Below are positions 11,056 through 22,432 of a stretch of 64,000 nucleotides of DNA, piece by piece (positions within the stretch are counted from its first letter, which is position 1; every line of letters starts with the position of its first letter). The stretch spans positions 558,001 to 622,000 of the forward strand of contig CAJFCV020000001.1 in NCBI GenBank assembly GCA_904066235.2, given 5' to 3'. Below the pieces are notes generated by a model. It was given only the letters and a program-made list of their open reading frames with translations, searched no databases and had not been told where the DNA came from. Source of the DNA: Bursaphelenchus xylophilus. Taxonomy: Eukaryota; Nematoda; Chromadorea; Rhabditida; Aphelenchoididae. Made by a program: the position numbers and the translations under genes.

Positions 11056-12491
11056 CTAGACGACCTCGTCAATGTGCGCTTGACTGTAATCCAGGCAAGC
11101 TTTCAGCAATTTCTTGCTTCTGATGGCATGCGCCATCATCGTTCTTTCACCCACATTTCTGACATCGATACTCCGGATAAGCGCGTCCACACACTCCTCA
11201 GCGAGTCCCTTGATATGATAGTATTCGGCAATTTGAGCGAGCTTATCTGCTTTCATATCAAAGTTTGAGATTTTTCCGGTGTAAATGTACTTGAGAAGGA
11301 GCTCCAAAACTTCGGGCTCATGATCCACAACGTTCACTTTGCCGTGTTGAGCCTCGGTCATATTGGACTTGAACATGGCATCGAAAACATCGGAGGCAGC
11401 GGAGAGAATAACTCGAGACACCTGAAAATTTATATTTTATTAAATGCAAAACCCAAAAAAGAGCGACAAAAACAAAAATACGCTATTTCTTCAAAAGAAA
11501 ATTGAGGCTAAGGCTTTAACCTTCCCCAATTCACTTAAATTTCCACAAACGCAACTTAAAATTTATATTATCCTTGACGAATCTAAAAACAGAAAACAAA
11601 GTTCAAAAGACTCACATAGAACACTTTGCCTCCACAATGCAGCTCACAATCGCTATACTCTGGCTTGTTATAGAAGTTGGTAAAGTCCAGCTTCAACTTC
11701 TTTTCGGTAGGATCAACAAAATTGGCAGCCCTCTTCTTACTCTCAACTTTCTTTTTATCGTCCTTCTTTCCCACAATTCGAAACTCGCCCTTGATGTAGA
11801 AAGGGGTATTGAGGTGTGCAACAGGCAAATCAACAGTTATATGTTCCTTATTGGAGTGCTGGGCCGTGACGTAGTCTGAAAATATTGTTTTAGGTGTTGA
11901 ACATACAAAAATAAATCATTTAGGTCAAGAATAAGTTGTTTCGAGCAGAAAACCTCTCTAATAGCAGTGATATGCTGTCAACCATTTTGCCGGAAATTTT
12001 CAAACATCTCCGAGTCGTCTGCACAACTTTATAGCGATTTCTTAACAGACAGCTAGTGCAATATAAAAAAGTCGTCATAATTCTATTGAATTTATCTCGC
12101 TACAGTGATAATATCGCTATTTACCTCCAAAAATACCTAAAAACCAAAAAAAAATAAATTAGAAAACTTTACCAGAGCTCCAGATATTCTCCTCGTCTTG
12201 GTTCGCAATGGAGAAATGATAGCTGATCAAGATGGACTCAGTCTTGGCCTTTCTATGCGTGATCAAGCGAAGTCTGGCCTGTTTTGTCTCCTTGTTTCCG
12301 ATAAAGTCCACATAATAGTGAGTGATCTTCAGTCTGTCGGCTGGATTGGCTTCAACGGCGAACCTCTTCGACGACACGTACTCCGCGTTGTTCTCCACTT
12401 TCTTCGACTTTCCACTGTACCACAACGAGTCGGCGGTCATTTTGAGCTCTTGGAAGTCTTGGGCCAACCGAGCAGCTGCAGTAAGGGGCAT
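11056..12491 (-). CDS. MATH-BTB (BATH) domain protein
   Basis: Exons on the minus strand are 12491-12173, 11875-11616 and 11421-11056, in phase, giving about 314 aa. Residues 1 to about 140 form a MATH-like beta-sandwich (LWYSGKSKKVENNAEYVSSK, YVDFIGNKETKQARLRL, HFSIANQDEENIWSSG, LNTPFYIKGEFRI). Residues from about 170 form a BTB/POZ domain (YSDCELHCGGKVFYVSRVIL, ASDVFDAMFKSNMTEA, LLLKYIYTGKI), followed by a short BACK-like tail. MATH-BTB proteins are substrate adaptors of Cullin-3 ubiquitin ligases: BTB binds CUL3, MATH binds the substrate. The family is greatly expanded in nematodes. Substrates cannot be told from sequence. The start is the first in-frame ATG; a short upstream exon cannot be excluded. 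Confidence 0.9.
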
Positions 12492-13317
12492 TTTTGTCAA
12501 AAAAAAGAGTAAAAAATATTGTACTTGCCAAACGCGGCTAGAAAAGCGAAAAATGGATGAAAGGGCCTAACAAAAAATGCGGAAAGAGGAGAAAACCGTT
12601 ATACAACACTAACGCGAGACATTTGCGGGCAGTTGGAGCTGATTTCCACGCATTTTTCACAGAAAATTATGAAACAGTTGAAGAGGGAAAGACGTGACAC
12701 ATTTTGTGAAATGTGGGTCAACTTGTAACAAGGGTAAAATACGGACGGTAGATGACTCAAAACTCGTTAATTAACGCGTTAACAGAAACTAGAAGCACTG
12801 TCTTTATATCTAAAACACTTTTCTTCCAGATGAAACTGCTATCGACGGAATTCTAGCAAAAATTATATTATACTAGCCATCAGATAAAGCCCCCTTATAA
12901 ACAGATGCAAAGGCACCCATATGATCGGAAATAAAATTTCCGAAAAGAACGGATCTTATCTAAGCGCAAGACGTCCAAAACAGCCATATGTTAATTTCTC
13001 TGTTCTGGAACAAAGCGTTTTCTTTTTTACGGCCACTCGAAGCAAGGTGAAGATCAAAAAACGCGTCGGAACAAAGAAAAATTACGGTACAAAGACTCAA
13101 GTGGCAATCTAGAAGAAATATTAATAAATTTGAGAGCTATTTTAGACAGCTAGACGTAAAAATTCGACGAGATTTTAGTGAAAATTCAACTTGAACTAGG
13201 TCATCTCCAATGCGCGATTTTTTTCTACAATTTTTTATAAACTTGCCCTTTTTTCTCCGAAAATCGTTAGTAGATAGTTTACAGAGTCCTATAAATTCAA
13301 AAGACCCTATAAATCAT
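12492..13317. other. Intergenic, promoter side of the MATH-BTB gene
   Basis: No gene or repeat family was recognised. A GTTAATTAACGCGTTAAC string at 12766-12783 is a near-palindrome. The sequence is AT-rich. Confidence 0.4.
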
Positions 13318-13632
13318 CTAGTTCAAGATAAAAAAATCAATTTTGAGATCGGATATCTCATGGATAATATAAAAAGCTCCCCTACGTTTAGTTCTCGCCG
13401 GCAATTTCGCTAACTTTTGTGGAATCTCATCGTAATCTTCGTTAGGTTCCAATTGATCGTCTAGACGATCTTCTAACTCGATATCTTCATCAAAATCCAC
13501 ATCATTTTCTAGCCGTAGGTCATCAACAAGGTCGTCATGTTCAAAGAGCATTTCTTCCATTTCCTGATGAAAAGCTTCGCGGAGATCTTCATAGAAGTCA
13601 TCGTCCTCCCTGTAGGAATCTCCGGCCCACAT
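13318..13632 (-). CDS. Small acidic hypothetical protein
   Basis: Single-exon ORF of 104 codons from the ATG at 13632, beginning MWAGDSYREDDDFYEDLRE and very rich in Asp/Glu through about residue 75 (DVDFDEDIELEDRLDDQLEP), then a basic stretch PARTKRRG. It is not part of any repeat family I recognise, and the composition is non-random. I do not recognise a domain. It could also be an exon of a longer gene: the stop is followed by no clear polyA signal and there is no obvious promoter. A family A element begins about 140 bp upstream. Confidence 0.4.
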   Translation of the reverse strand: MWAGDSYREDDDFYEDLREAFHQEMEEMLFEHDDLVDDLRLENDVDFDEDIELEDRLDDQLEPNEDYDEIPQKLAKLPARTKRRGAFYIIHEISDLKIDFFILN

Positions 13633-13773
13633 AATTTTTGAATTCTTAAGACAGGGGAAATAAAGGGGATGGACTTTAAAAAAATGGCCACGACATAAAA
13701 TACGCGATGAAATAGAGCGCAATGACTTTGAAACACCACGTCAAAAATCAACGAAAATCGTACTGTGCCTCTT

Positions 13774-13931
13774 ATCAGTCTGTCGGGGAAATAATAAGGA
13801 CACTGTCGCATCAAAAATCGCATCGCCACCGATGAAAATAAATTGTGTCGCGGAAAAATCAAATTGCTTTTCATTTCAGCGACACGATCGGCACAGCGAC
13901 ATTGTGCTCATTATTTTCCCGACAGGCTGAT
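13774..13931. repeat. Family A palindromic element
   Basis: It starts ATCAGTCTGTCGGGGAAATA and ends TCATTATTTTCCCGACAGGC. The interior GACACTGTCGCATC...GCGACATTGTGCTC is also inverted. Confidence 0.9.
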
Positions 13932-14046
13932 ATACCGAGATTTTTCTTCCGATGAAAGAGATTTCAACAAACTTTCCGGGATAAAAATCGAGGCAGAAAA
14001 AGAATTGCTTTCGAAACAACAAAAAAGAAAATCGCAATGCACGTCA

Positions 14047-14295
14047 ATCCAAAATAGTAGAAGAAAAAATTTCCCGCCCCTTTTTGGTGATTCGTTCAAA
14101 ACGAAGTGTCACTATCCGATAAAAAGCATTTTCTTATCTTTCTTCTTCCTTTTCGAGAAAAAGCAATTGTTTCGGGCGAGAAAAATGGCGCTAATTTCCC
14201 GACATTTCGTCTCTCTTTTTTAAAATTTAAAAATCAATGAAAACGATACGAAGTTTCAAAACGGTTCAGGAAATCCGTTGGATTGACGTGAAAGG
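14047..14295. repeat. Dispersed repeat, inverse copy of 62786-63020
   Basis: TTCCCGCCCCTTTTTGGTGA and AACGAAGTGTCACTATCCGA here match the reverse complement of kinase intron 7. The homology runs about 240 bp at high identity, from CCAAAATAGTAGAAGAAAAA to GGATTGACGTGAAAG. Confidence 0.85.
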
Positions 14296-14309
14296 TCGGT
14301 TGTGTCCGA

Positions 14310-16200
<1,891 letters not shown>

Positions 16201-17079
16201 TTTTAACGCCTTGACAACAGCTAAATTTACTTCTTCAAGGTTTAGCAGCTCCATTCAGCCAACATCAGCATTGTTGTCCATACTTTTACTGAAATTGGAA
16301 TTCATTAAAAACAAAATTCAAAGACCAAAAAAAATTTTTCAACGGTTTTTTAACCTTCCAGAAAGTAGTTTAACTGAAAGAAAACAAAACATTACTGCAT
16401 CAGCCCAGGAAAAGCGCTCTTTTTTGAGTACAAAAAAGATTCCGGGATGAAAAAGCAAGACTCGTTTTTGGCTGACTGGACAAAAAAAAAATTTCCATCG
16501 GCCCAAAAAGTTTGTTCGAACTTGACATGGCTTTGGGGCCAGCTCCGGCCCAGCCGAGATAAGCATGGCTAGAATCCGGGGCTAACCCGGCCCTGGCTTA
16601 GAAAATATAGAAAGCCCGGGCCTTGGCCGGCTAAAATTTCTAGTGTGATTTTTCGAATTTGAAAATTTTTATTCTGCGGAATACGTCTTAATCAGATTTT
16701 TTTGGATGCCAAGAAACCCTTGGAATTTTTCTGAAGGAAGACCAGACATTTCCTATTTTTCTTGTGCTGTTCTGAAACAAAAAAATATGAAATTTTTTCA
16801 CAACAAAACAATTTTTTGACCAATTGTGACTTGAAGGTTCTGTTGTCCGAAAAAAGCGGGTATGCTACAATGATCTGAAATCAGTGATCAATAGTTGGTG
16901 AAACAGCAAAGTACTGTGGTCAGAGATGGGGTCATAAACTTCTCTTATATATTATAAATCTTTGGAAACACATGTTGAGCCAGAAATAAGATGTTTGTTT
17001 TCTCAAAAAGATAATTTGGCATAGTGAAAACGACGTTTTTTTATGTTTTGCAAGGAAAAAAATGAACTGTCCGTTGATG
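16201..17079. other. Intergenic, no gene seen
   Basis: AT-rich, except for a GC-rich patch at 16545-16640 with repeated GGCC-containing words (GGCCAGCTCCGGCCCAGCC, CCCGGGCCTTGGCCGGC). The string CCGAAAAAAGCGGG at 16848 also occurs at 14744. No exon is supported. Confidence 0.4.
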
Positions 17080-17155
17080 ATCAAGTGTGGGAAAAAGTTC
17101 AAAATGCACAGTGCGAAAGCGAAAAAATGTCCGTGCACTTTATGAAAATGTTAAT
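17080..17155. repeat. Family B right end
   Basis: AAATGCACAGTGCGAAAGCG and TGCACTTTATGAAAATGTTA match the right end of the element at 9948-10580. The left partner was not found nearby. Confidence 0.65.
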
Positions 17156-17240
17156 ACACGGACTATACGCCGGACGTGTATGCAAAATTTAAAGAAAATC
17201 TGAGCGTTCACTTTGACTATTAGTCCGTTAGAAAAATTGC

Positions 17241-17633
17241 CAGGCTGTCGGGAAAATAACGGAAGGCCGTTGCACGTCAAACTGAGATAATCTAAAACAG
17301 TCCTGTGAATGGATTGGCAATTTGCCAAAAAAAGACGCGAAAAAACGCTTTGTCGGGGAAGAAATGGGGAATTTTTGGGGCGAGAGAGTACGCTTTTGTG
17401 TGTCTTTTTTCTCTCTTTCTCTGCGAAATCAAGACGAAGTGTAAAAAACCGATAGCGAAGTGTCTATTCCGGTCACCGGACTCCTCAGTTTGACGCGCGT
17501 TGCGCCTTGGAATCGCCCATCATGGCCTTGCGACACCTGCCGCAGCTGGAGATTTGGTGCGCGACAGCACCCTTTTTTCGCCAGGTGAAACATTTTGCTG
17601 TGACAACCGCCGTTATTTTCCCGACAGACTGAT
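17241..17633. repeat. Family A element, long form
   Basis: CAGGCTGTCGGGAAAATAAC is on the left and CGTTATTTTCCCGACAGACT on the right. The pair encloses about 390 bp with a second inverted layer around CGCGCGTTGCGCC. It belongs to the CGG-tailed subtype. Confidence 0.7.
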
Positions 17634-17709
17634 ATCCAGCCTACGCTAGTCATGTTTAAGAAATTTGAAGGAAACCTGAGCGTTTCACTTGAGACAGTAC
17701 TTTCTTTGT

Positions 17710-17856
17710 ATTAGTCTGTCGGGAAAATAATGAGCACAATTTCGCCATCGTGTCGCTGAAGTGAAAAGCAATTTTGTTTTCTCCGCGACACAATTCATTT
17801 TTGGCGGTGTGATTTTCGATGCGACATTGTGTTCATTATTTTCCCGACAGAATGAT
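17710..17856. repeat. Family A palindromic element
   Basis: ATTAGTCTGTCGGGAAAATA faces TCATTATTTTCCCGACAGAA. The interior GAGCACAATTTCGCC is mirrored by GCGACATTGTGTTC. Confidence 0.9.
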
Positions 17857-17973
17857 AATTTGGCGTTTTATGACGTCATCTCTCAAATTTTTTCACCTTC
17901 TCAGCCGTCTCGTCACTCTGTATTCTTTCTCTAAAAACTTTCTGGATCTCTCGAAAAAGGGAGCTTCGACGAC

Positions 17974-18001
17974 CTGCTCATTATTTTCCCGACAGACTGA
18001 T
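17974..18001. repeat. Family A solo end
   Basis: TGCTCATTATTTTCCCGACAG is followed by ACTGATA; there is no facing partner. Confidence 0.75.
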
Positions 18002-18399
18002 ACTTCCTTTTTAAAAACCGCAAAATATAAGTAATATTTCGGACCATGCCGCCCCAAACTCCACTCATCTCTGCTGATCATAAGCTACAAGTCACGACCC
18101 GCGAAACTCTCTGTGTTTCCCAGGGCGTTCAATGTTTTTTGATGCCTTTGCTTATCATAGCCACTATCACAAGTCTTGATATATAAAACCCTTCGCTACT
18201 CCTTGGTTTACCTTTGTAAATTTTGTGTGGCTGGAAAACCCCGCCAAAGTTTGGGCTGTGTTTGTGTTCGGACTATAAATTGTGTGTTCTTCTCTTCAAG
18301 CCTCCTAATTGAACGTCTCTCTCGGGCGAGCCGGCTCTTTTATTCCGACCGCATAATCGACACTTGTAAGCGTGTAAATAGTTGTCTGTACATACGATC

Positions 18400-20774
18400 A
18401 TGTCGCATGAGAAGTTGCCCAGTCTCAAGGAGATCATCCGCGTTTTGGCCACGTACAATGGAAGAGACAAGGCGGTTAGGTAGGTTGTTGAATTTTTAAC
18501 TTAAAAAAAAGTTTTTTTTAAAGAGGCTTAGCGATGTTTTTGAATTTTTCAGACTGTGTTTATGGGAATGTTGTGTTTTTTGGGCGTTTTAAAATCGGTT
18601 TCAGTAGTTTAGAGGGCAGTGTTGACGCAAAATCAATTTTTCCCGCACAAAACTGGCAAAGACATTGCAAAAAATGCTTTTTCTCTGAACGTTCTCCGAA
18701 TTTTACGTACTCTCTCGGCCATAAAAATCATTCAATTTCTCGGCTGTCTCTGAAGAGCGCGAGATAAACCTTTCCGGAAGTTATAAGTGGCCTATTCCCG
18801 GCGTGAGTGCAAAATTTACAGAAAATCTGAGCGTCTCGCTTATTTTCCATGCTTCTACAGTGACGGACATGATCCAGTGGCCAAAGACGTAGCACTTTTC
18901 TTCCGGGAAGTGTCAAGAAATGTAGCAAAATGCCTCCCCTCCAACTAAAAAACTCCGTTTTGAAGGGCTCCCTCACAAAAAGAGCGGGCGCGCGCTTGAA
19001 ATCGAGGTTTTTTCACTCGGAGAGGGAGGTATTTTGCCACATTTTTTGATCCTCCCCGGATGCAAAATAGTGCGTTTTTGCCACTGAATCCGGCCCAACA
19101 CTGTAGGTGGATGGAAAAAGACTATTTTTTGTGAGAAAAATTGCTCTTTTCAGTTGAAATAAGCCCAAATTTTTTCATCCGTTAATCGCAAAAACTATTG
19201 TTGAATTTTTATCAACTTTCGGTCAAAAAATCTCAATTTTTCTTGGAAAGCGCTACCTAAAAGTCAAGTCCGTGACTTCCTCAAGTCATGCTTTCCGTAA
19301 CAATCACTTGTAACTTCCCAAATTACATGCAAATTGAGCAATTTGAACCTAAAAACAACCATACCTAACGACCGAGTTAACCCGATTAAGGAGCATTCGT
19401 TGATTGAGCATTCGAAACGAATGAAACCTCGAGTCCTTATCATTCGACTGTTGCCGATTAGACAATAAAAAAGTGGAGACAAATTTGGAGCACATTGCTT
19501 TGCTTTTTTGGCGCTTTTTGGAATGAAAAAATAGAGAATTTTAGAAATGATGTGTTTTTGATGACAACAAAGATACTTGTGGTTGCAAGGCTCGGAATGC
19601 CTTCAAATTTTGCTTGTATTATCTGTCTAGAGCAGCCTTTGATTCCTAAAAATTTTAGCTCACTGTTTGCAGGAAGAGCCGAGATATTCGACGATCTTTG
19701 CGGCCGAGAGAGTACGCGAAAGGCGGAGAGCGGTCAGAGAAGAAAAAACTTTTTAGGCTGTATCTTTGCCAGTTTCACGCGGAAAAAATTGATTTTTTGT
19801 GGAAGCATTACTCTCTACGGAAGAAATAAGGATGAAACTTTTCAAGGCAAAATTTTCAAAAAATTTCAAATTTTCACCAACCTGACTAAAAAATCTCAGT
19901 TATATGTATTTTGCAAAATGTAATCATGGGGCCATGATATGCGTCGCCGAAGTGAAAAAGGCTTATTCTGGCCTAAAATTGATTCCGACGACTTTTTTTG
20001 TCATAGAGAGGGTGCTCATTATTTTCCCGACAGACTGAAAAAATATTTTTTTATTGGTCTTTCAAATCCTTAGGCTACAATTTTCATCTTATCAAAACTA
20101 AATATCACATCAAAAAAAAGTTTTTTTTAAAAATCTAATGATTAGAATATTCAAATTTCGAAAAATTCAAATCTCCAAATTTCAGATGCATCTACTTCTC
20201 GTTGATCCTGCTCTCCACCAAAGTCGGAGACCCCGAGATTGCGAAGAAAATCTTTTCGTTAGCAAAAGAGCTGAGTAAATCGCGTCTCATCTTCCGACAG
20301 CTCAACATTCCGTCTCTGTTCTACACGGCCTCCAAAGTGCCGGACGATCTGGAGCACTCCCGAGACTTGGTGGACACAGGCCTTGCTGGCACTGTTACTT
20401 GGATCTTCAGTGTGCAGAATGTCATCGAATTGCTGGCCTACTTATCGGACCATCAACTTGTCAGCGTAGAGACCGCGAAATGGTTCCGTTGGGCGCTGTA
20501 TTTGTGGGTTCTGGCCATGTTTCATGGCCTCATTCGACTTGCATGGCGATTGCGGAGGGCCTCAAGGCAACGCGAAAACAACGAGCTGTCCGAGAAGGCG
20601 TATCAGGAGGTCACGAAAAGCGATCGGATCGCCTTATTAGGCCTGGGATCGGACTTCATTGCGGGCGTCGCATCCCTGCCCCATCGATTCCTGTGGGCCG
20701 GACGGTTGAGCAAAGCGCAGCACGCCGCTTTTTCTCTGGTTGCTTCGTTTGTTGGGTTATATAAATGCTTCTAA
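18400..20774 (+). CDS. prx-11: PEX11-family peroxisomal membrane protein
   Basis: Two exons, 18400-18479 and 20186-20774, join in phase to about 222 aa. The N-terminus SLKEIIRVLATYNGRDKAVR is the PEX11 amphipathic-helix signature, followed by CIYFSLILLSTK, then KELSKSRLIFRQLNIPS. This matches the 'gRDK..R..QY...R..LR' layout of the family. Hydrophobic segments fall around VIELLAYLSDH, ALYLWVLAMFHGLIRLAW and the C-terminal AAFSLVASFVGLYKCF. PEX11 proteins elongate and divide peroxisomes by membrane remodelling. The polyA signal AATAAA overlaps the stop codon. The only intron is about 1.7 kb and almost wholly repeats (families C, D, A), which must be spliced out for expression. Confidence 0.9.
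18600..18850. repeat. Family C dispersed repeat copy
   Basis: It contains TTTTACGTACTCTCTCGGCC, CTGAAGAGCGCGAG and AAAATCTGAGCGTCTCGCTT. It lies in the PEX11 intron. Confidence 0.65.
18854..19106. repeat. Family D foldback element
   Basis: CTACAGTGACGGACATGATC at the left end is matched by CCGGCCCAACACTGTAG at the right. Mirrored blocks around AAATGCCTCCCCTCCAACT and GGAGAGGGAGGTATTTTGCC surround a GCGGGCGCGCGC loop. It lies in the PEX11 intron. Confidence 0.85.
19560..19915. repeat. Family C dispersed repeat copy
   Basis: It contains GCCGAGATATTCGACGATCT, GAGAGTACGCGAAAGGCGGA and TTTGCCAGTTTCACGCGGAA. It lies in the PEX11 intron. Confidence 0.65.
20011..20038. repeat. Family A solo end
   Basis: GGTGCTCATTATTTTCCCGA is followed by CAGACTGA, with no partner. 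It lies in the PEX11 intron, about 150 bp upstream of exon 2. Confidence 0.7.
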
Positions 20775-21038
20775 TAAAGTTTTATTTTCAATAAAAAATT
20801 ATTTTTTAAAAATTTTAAGGGTCGAGTAAAAGGTCAAGAAAAAGGCGATTTTTAACAAAAAAAATTTGGTATTATATCAAAAAAAGATGATTTTTGATAT
20901 GTAGTCAGAATCAGAGTGTAATGTAGACCACACAGAAGAGTGGTGTGGTAAATTTTTGCAGACTAAGTGTATGAAATGACCTTTTAGAGGGCAGTTTTTG
21001 CCAAAAATATTTTAAAAGATCTAAAAAGATGGTTGAAT
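20775..21038. other. 3' flank of the PEX11 gene
   Basis: AT-rich, no exon seen. Family A and D elements fill the rest of the gap to 22240. Confidence 0.4.
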
Positions 21039-21179
21039 ATTAGTCTGTCAGGAAAATAATGTGGATTTTTTGCAGAAAAATTTTCATTATTATCGCAGTC
21101 GTGCACCAAATTTCCAGCCGTCGCCAGCTGTCGCAAAACGATGATGACAAATCCACATTATTTTCCCGACAGACTGATA
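21039..21179. repeat. Family A element, GTGGATTT subtype
   Basis: TTAGTCTGTCAGGAAAATAA faces CATTATTTTCCCGACAGACT, with AATGTGGATTTTTTGCAG mirrored as GACAAATCCACATT. Confidence 0.9.
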
Positions 21180-21384
21180 TCTCAGCTTCCACTTTGTAGT
21201 TCCAGACAAAATTTTGAGCAAATGATAAATGGACCAGATAGATTACATATGCCAAATTTGAAGAAAATCCGACCAGTCAATTTTGAGAACTGAGCGTTTC
21301 TTTTTTTCCCTCCCGTCCTTTTCCTCTCTTCCGAAGAGCCAGCCGTTTTTCCAAAAGGAAAGACCCGTGTTTTTATAGTCCAGA

Positions 21385-21445
21385 GCGAATCATGTTCGCC
21401 CTTGGCTCGAAAGGTCGCGGGTTCGATTCCCATTGCAAGACACCA
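21385..21445. other. tRNA-like remnant (B-box and possible A-box)
   Basis: GGTCGCGGGTTCGATTCCC at 21412-21430 contains a perfect RNA polymerase III B-box (GGTTCGATTCC), and TAGTCCAGAGCGA about 35 nt upstream is a weak A-box. No full cloverleaf can be closed, so it is a tRNA relic or a tRNA-derived SINE head, not a working tRNA. Confidence 0.4.
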
Positions 21446-21590
21446 GCGGCATGCGTCTCGCCCCAACGACGTAATCCTCCAAAGCTCTTGCGAAAGCGTT
21501 ACGGCGAATTTTGAGGGTGTTGTCTGACGTCGAGAGTTGCCTCACTTATTCATTGGTCGACATTTTTGGCAAATTTTGTGAAATCAAGTT

Positions 21591-21720
21591 GTCTGTGTGT
21601 CGGGAAAATAATGAGCACTCTGTCGCATCAAATATCGCATCAAATGAATTGTGCCGCGGTAAAAAACAAATTGCTCTTCACTTCAGCGACATTGTGTTTA
21701 TTATTTTCCCGACAAACTAA
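21591..21720. repeat. Family A palindromic element
   Basis: GTGTGTCGGGAAAATAATGA faces TTATTATTTTCCCGACAAAC, with GAGCACTCTGTCGC against GCGACATTGTGTT. Confidence 0.85.
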
Positions 21721-21749
21721 CATTTGAAACTTGATAAGAAAGATTTTTT

Positions 21750-21898
21750 ATTAGCTTGTCGGGAAAATAATGTGGATTGTTCGCAGAAGGTCTAGCCTCG
21801 TCGCAGCCGCGCACCAAATCTCCAGCTAGCCGTCGCAGTGCGATGAAGGGCAATTCTTTGGCGCCACAAATCCACATTATTTTCCCAACAGACTGATA
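21750..21898. repeat. Family A element, GTGGATTT subtype
   Basis: ATTAGCTTGTCGGGAAAATA faces ATTATTTTCCCAACAGACTG. The loop carries CAGCCGCGCACCAAATCTCC. Confidence 0.9.
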
Positions 21899-21925
21899 AA
21901 AATTGTTCCTTATCAAATTTCAAAT

Positions 21926-21968
21926 ATTAGTCTGCCGGGAAAATAATGCGCTCTGTCGCAGACTGATA
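21926..21968. repeat. Family A deletion derivative
   Basis: ATTAGTCTGCCGGGAAAATA is joined to TGTCGCAGACTGATA within 43 bp, so the interior and most of the right arm are lost. Confidence 0.75.
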
Positions 21969-21975
21969 CTTTAGG

Positions 21976-22240
21976 CTACAGTAACGGACATGTTCCAGTG
22001 GCAAAAAACGTAGCATTTTGCATCCGGGAAGTATCAAAAAATGTGGCAAAATTCCATCTCCAATTAAAAAAAAACTTCGTTTTGAAGAGCTCCCTCAAAA
22101 AGAGAGGGCGCGAAAAAACTCCGATTTTGAAATTGGAGTTTTTTTTTACTTGGAGAGGGAGGTATTTTGCCACATTTTTTGATACTTCCTGGCTGGAAAA
22201 TGGTACGTTTTTTGCCACTGGATCAGGTATGCCACTGTAG
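21976..22240. repeat. Family D foldback element
   Basis: CTACAGTAACGGACATGTTC and GATCAGGTATGCCACTGTAG are the ends. GTATCAAAAAATGTGGCAAA is mirrored by TGCCACATTTTTTGATACTT. Confidence 0.9.
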
Positions 22241-22432
22241 ATCAGAGATCAAAAGTACACGTAGCTCAGGATTTCCATCGTTGTGGGATGCGTACTCGGG
22301 CTGAATGTCGTAGGTGGAGCAGTATTTTATTGTTTTTTAACTAATCATTTTTCGCTGGTAAGATTTTGAAAATATTTTTTATTCCCCAAATACTAAATTT
22401 CAATGTAAAATACGCCATTCCAACTCTCTTTT

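Noticed and set aside
21182..21466. ORF containing GIEPATFRAKGE
   Set aside because: This peptide arises from reading a tRNA-like B-box region backwards, a well-known annotation artefact.
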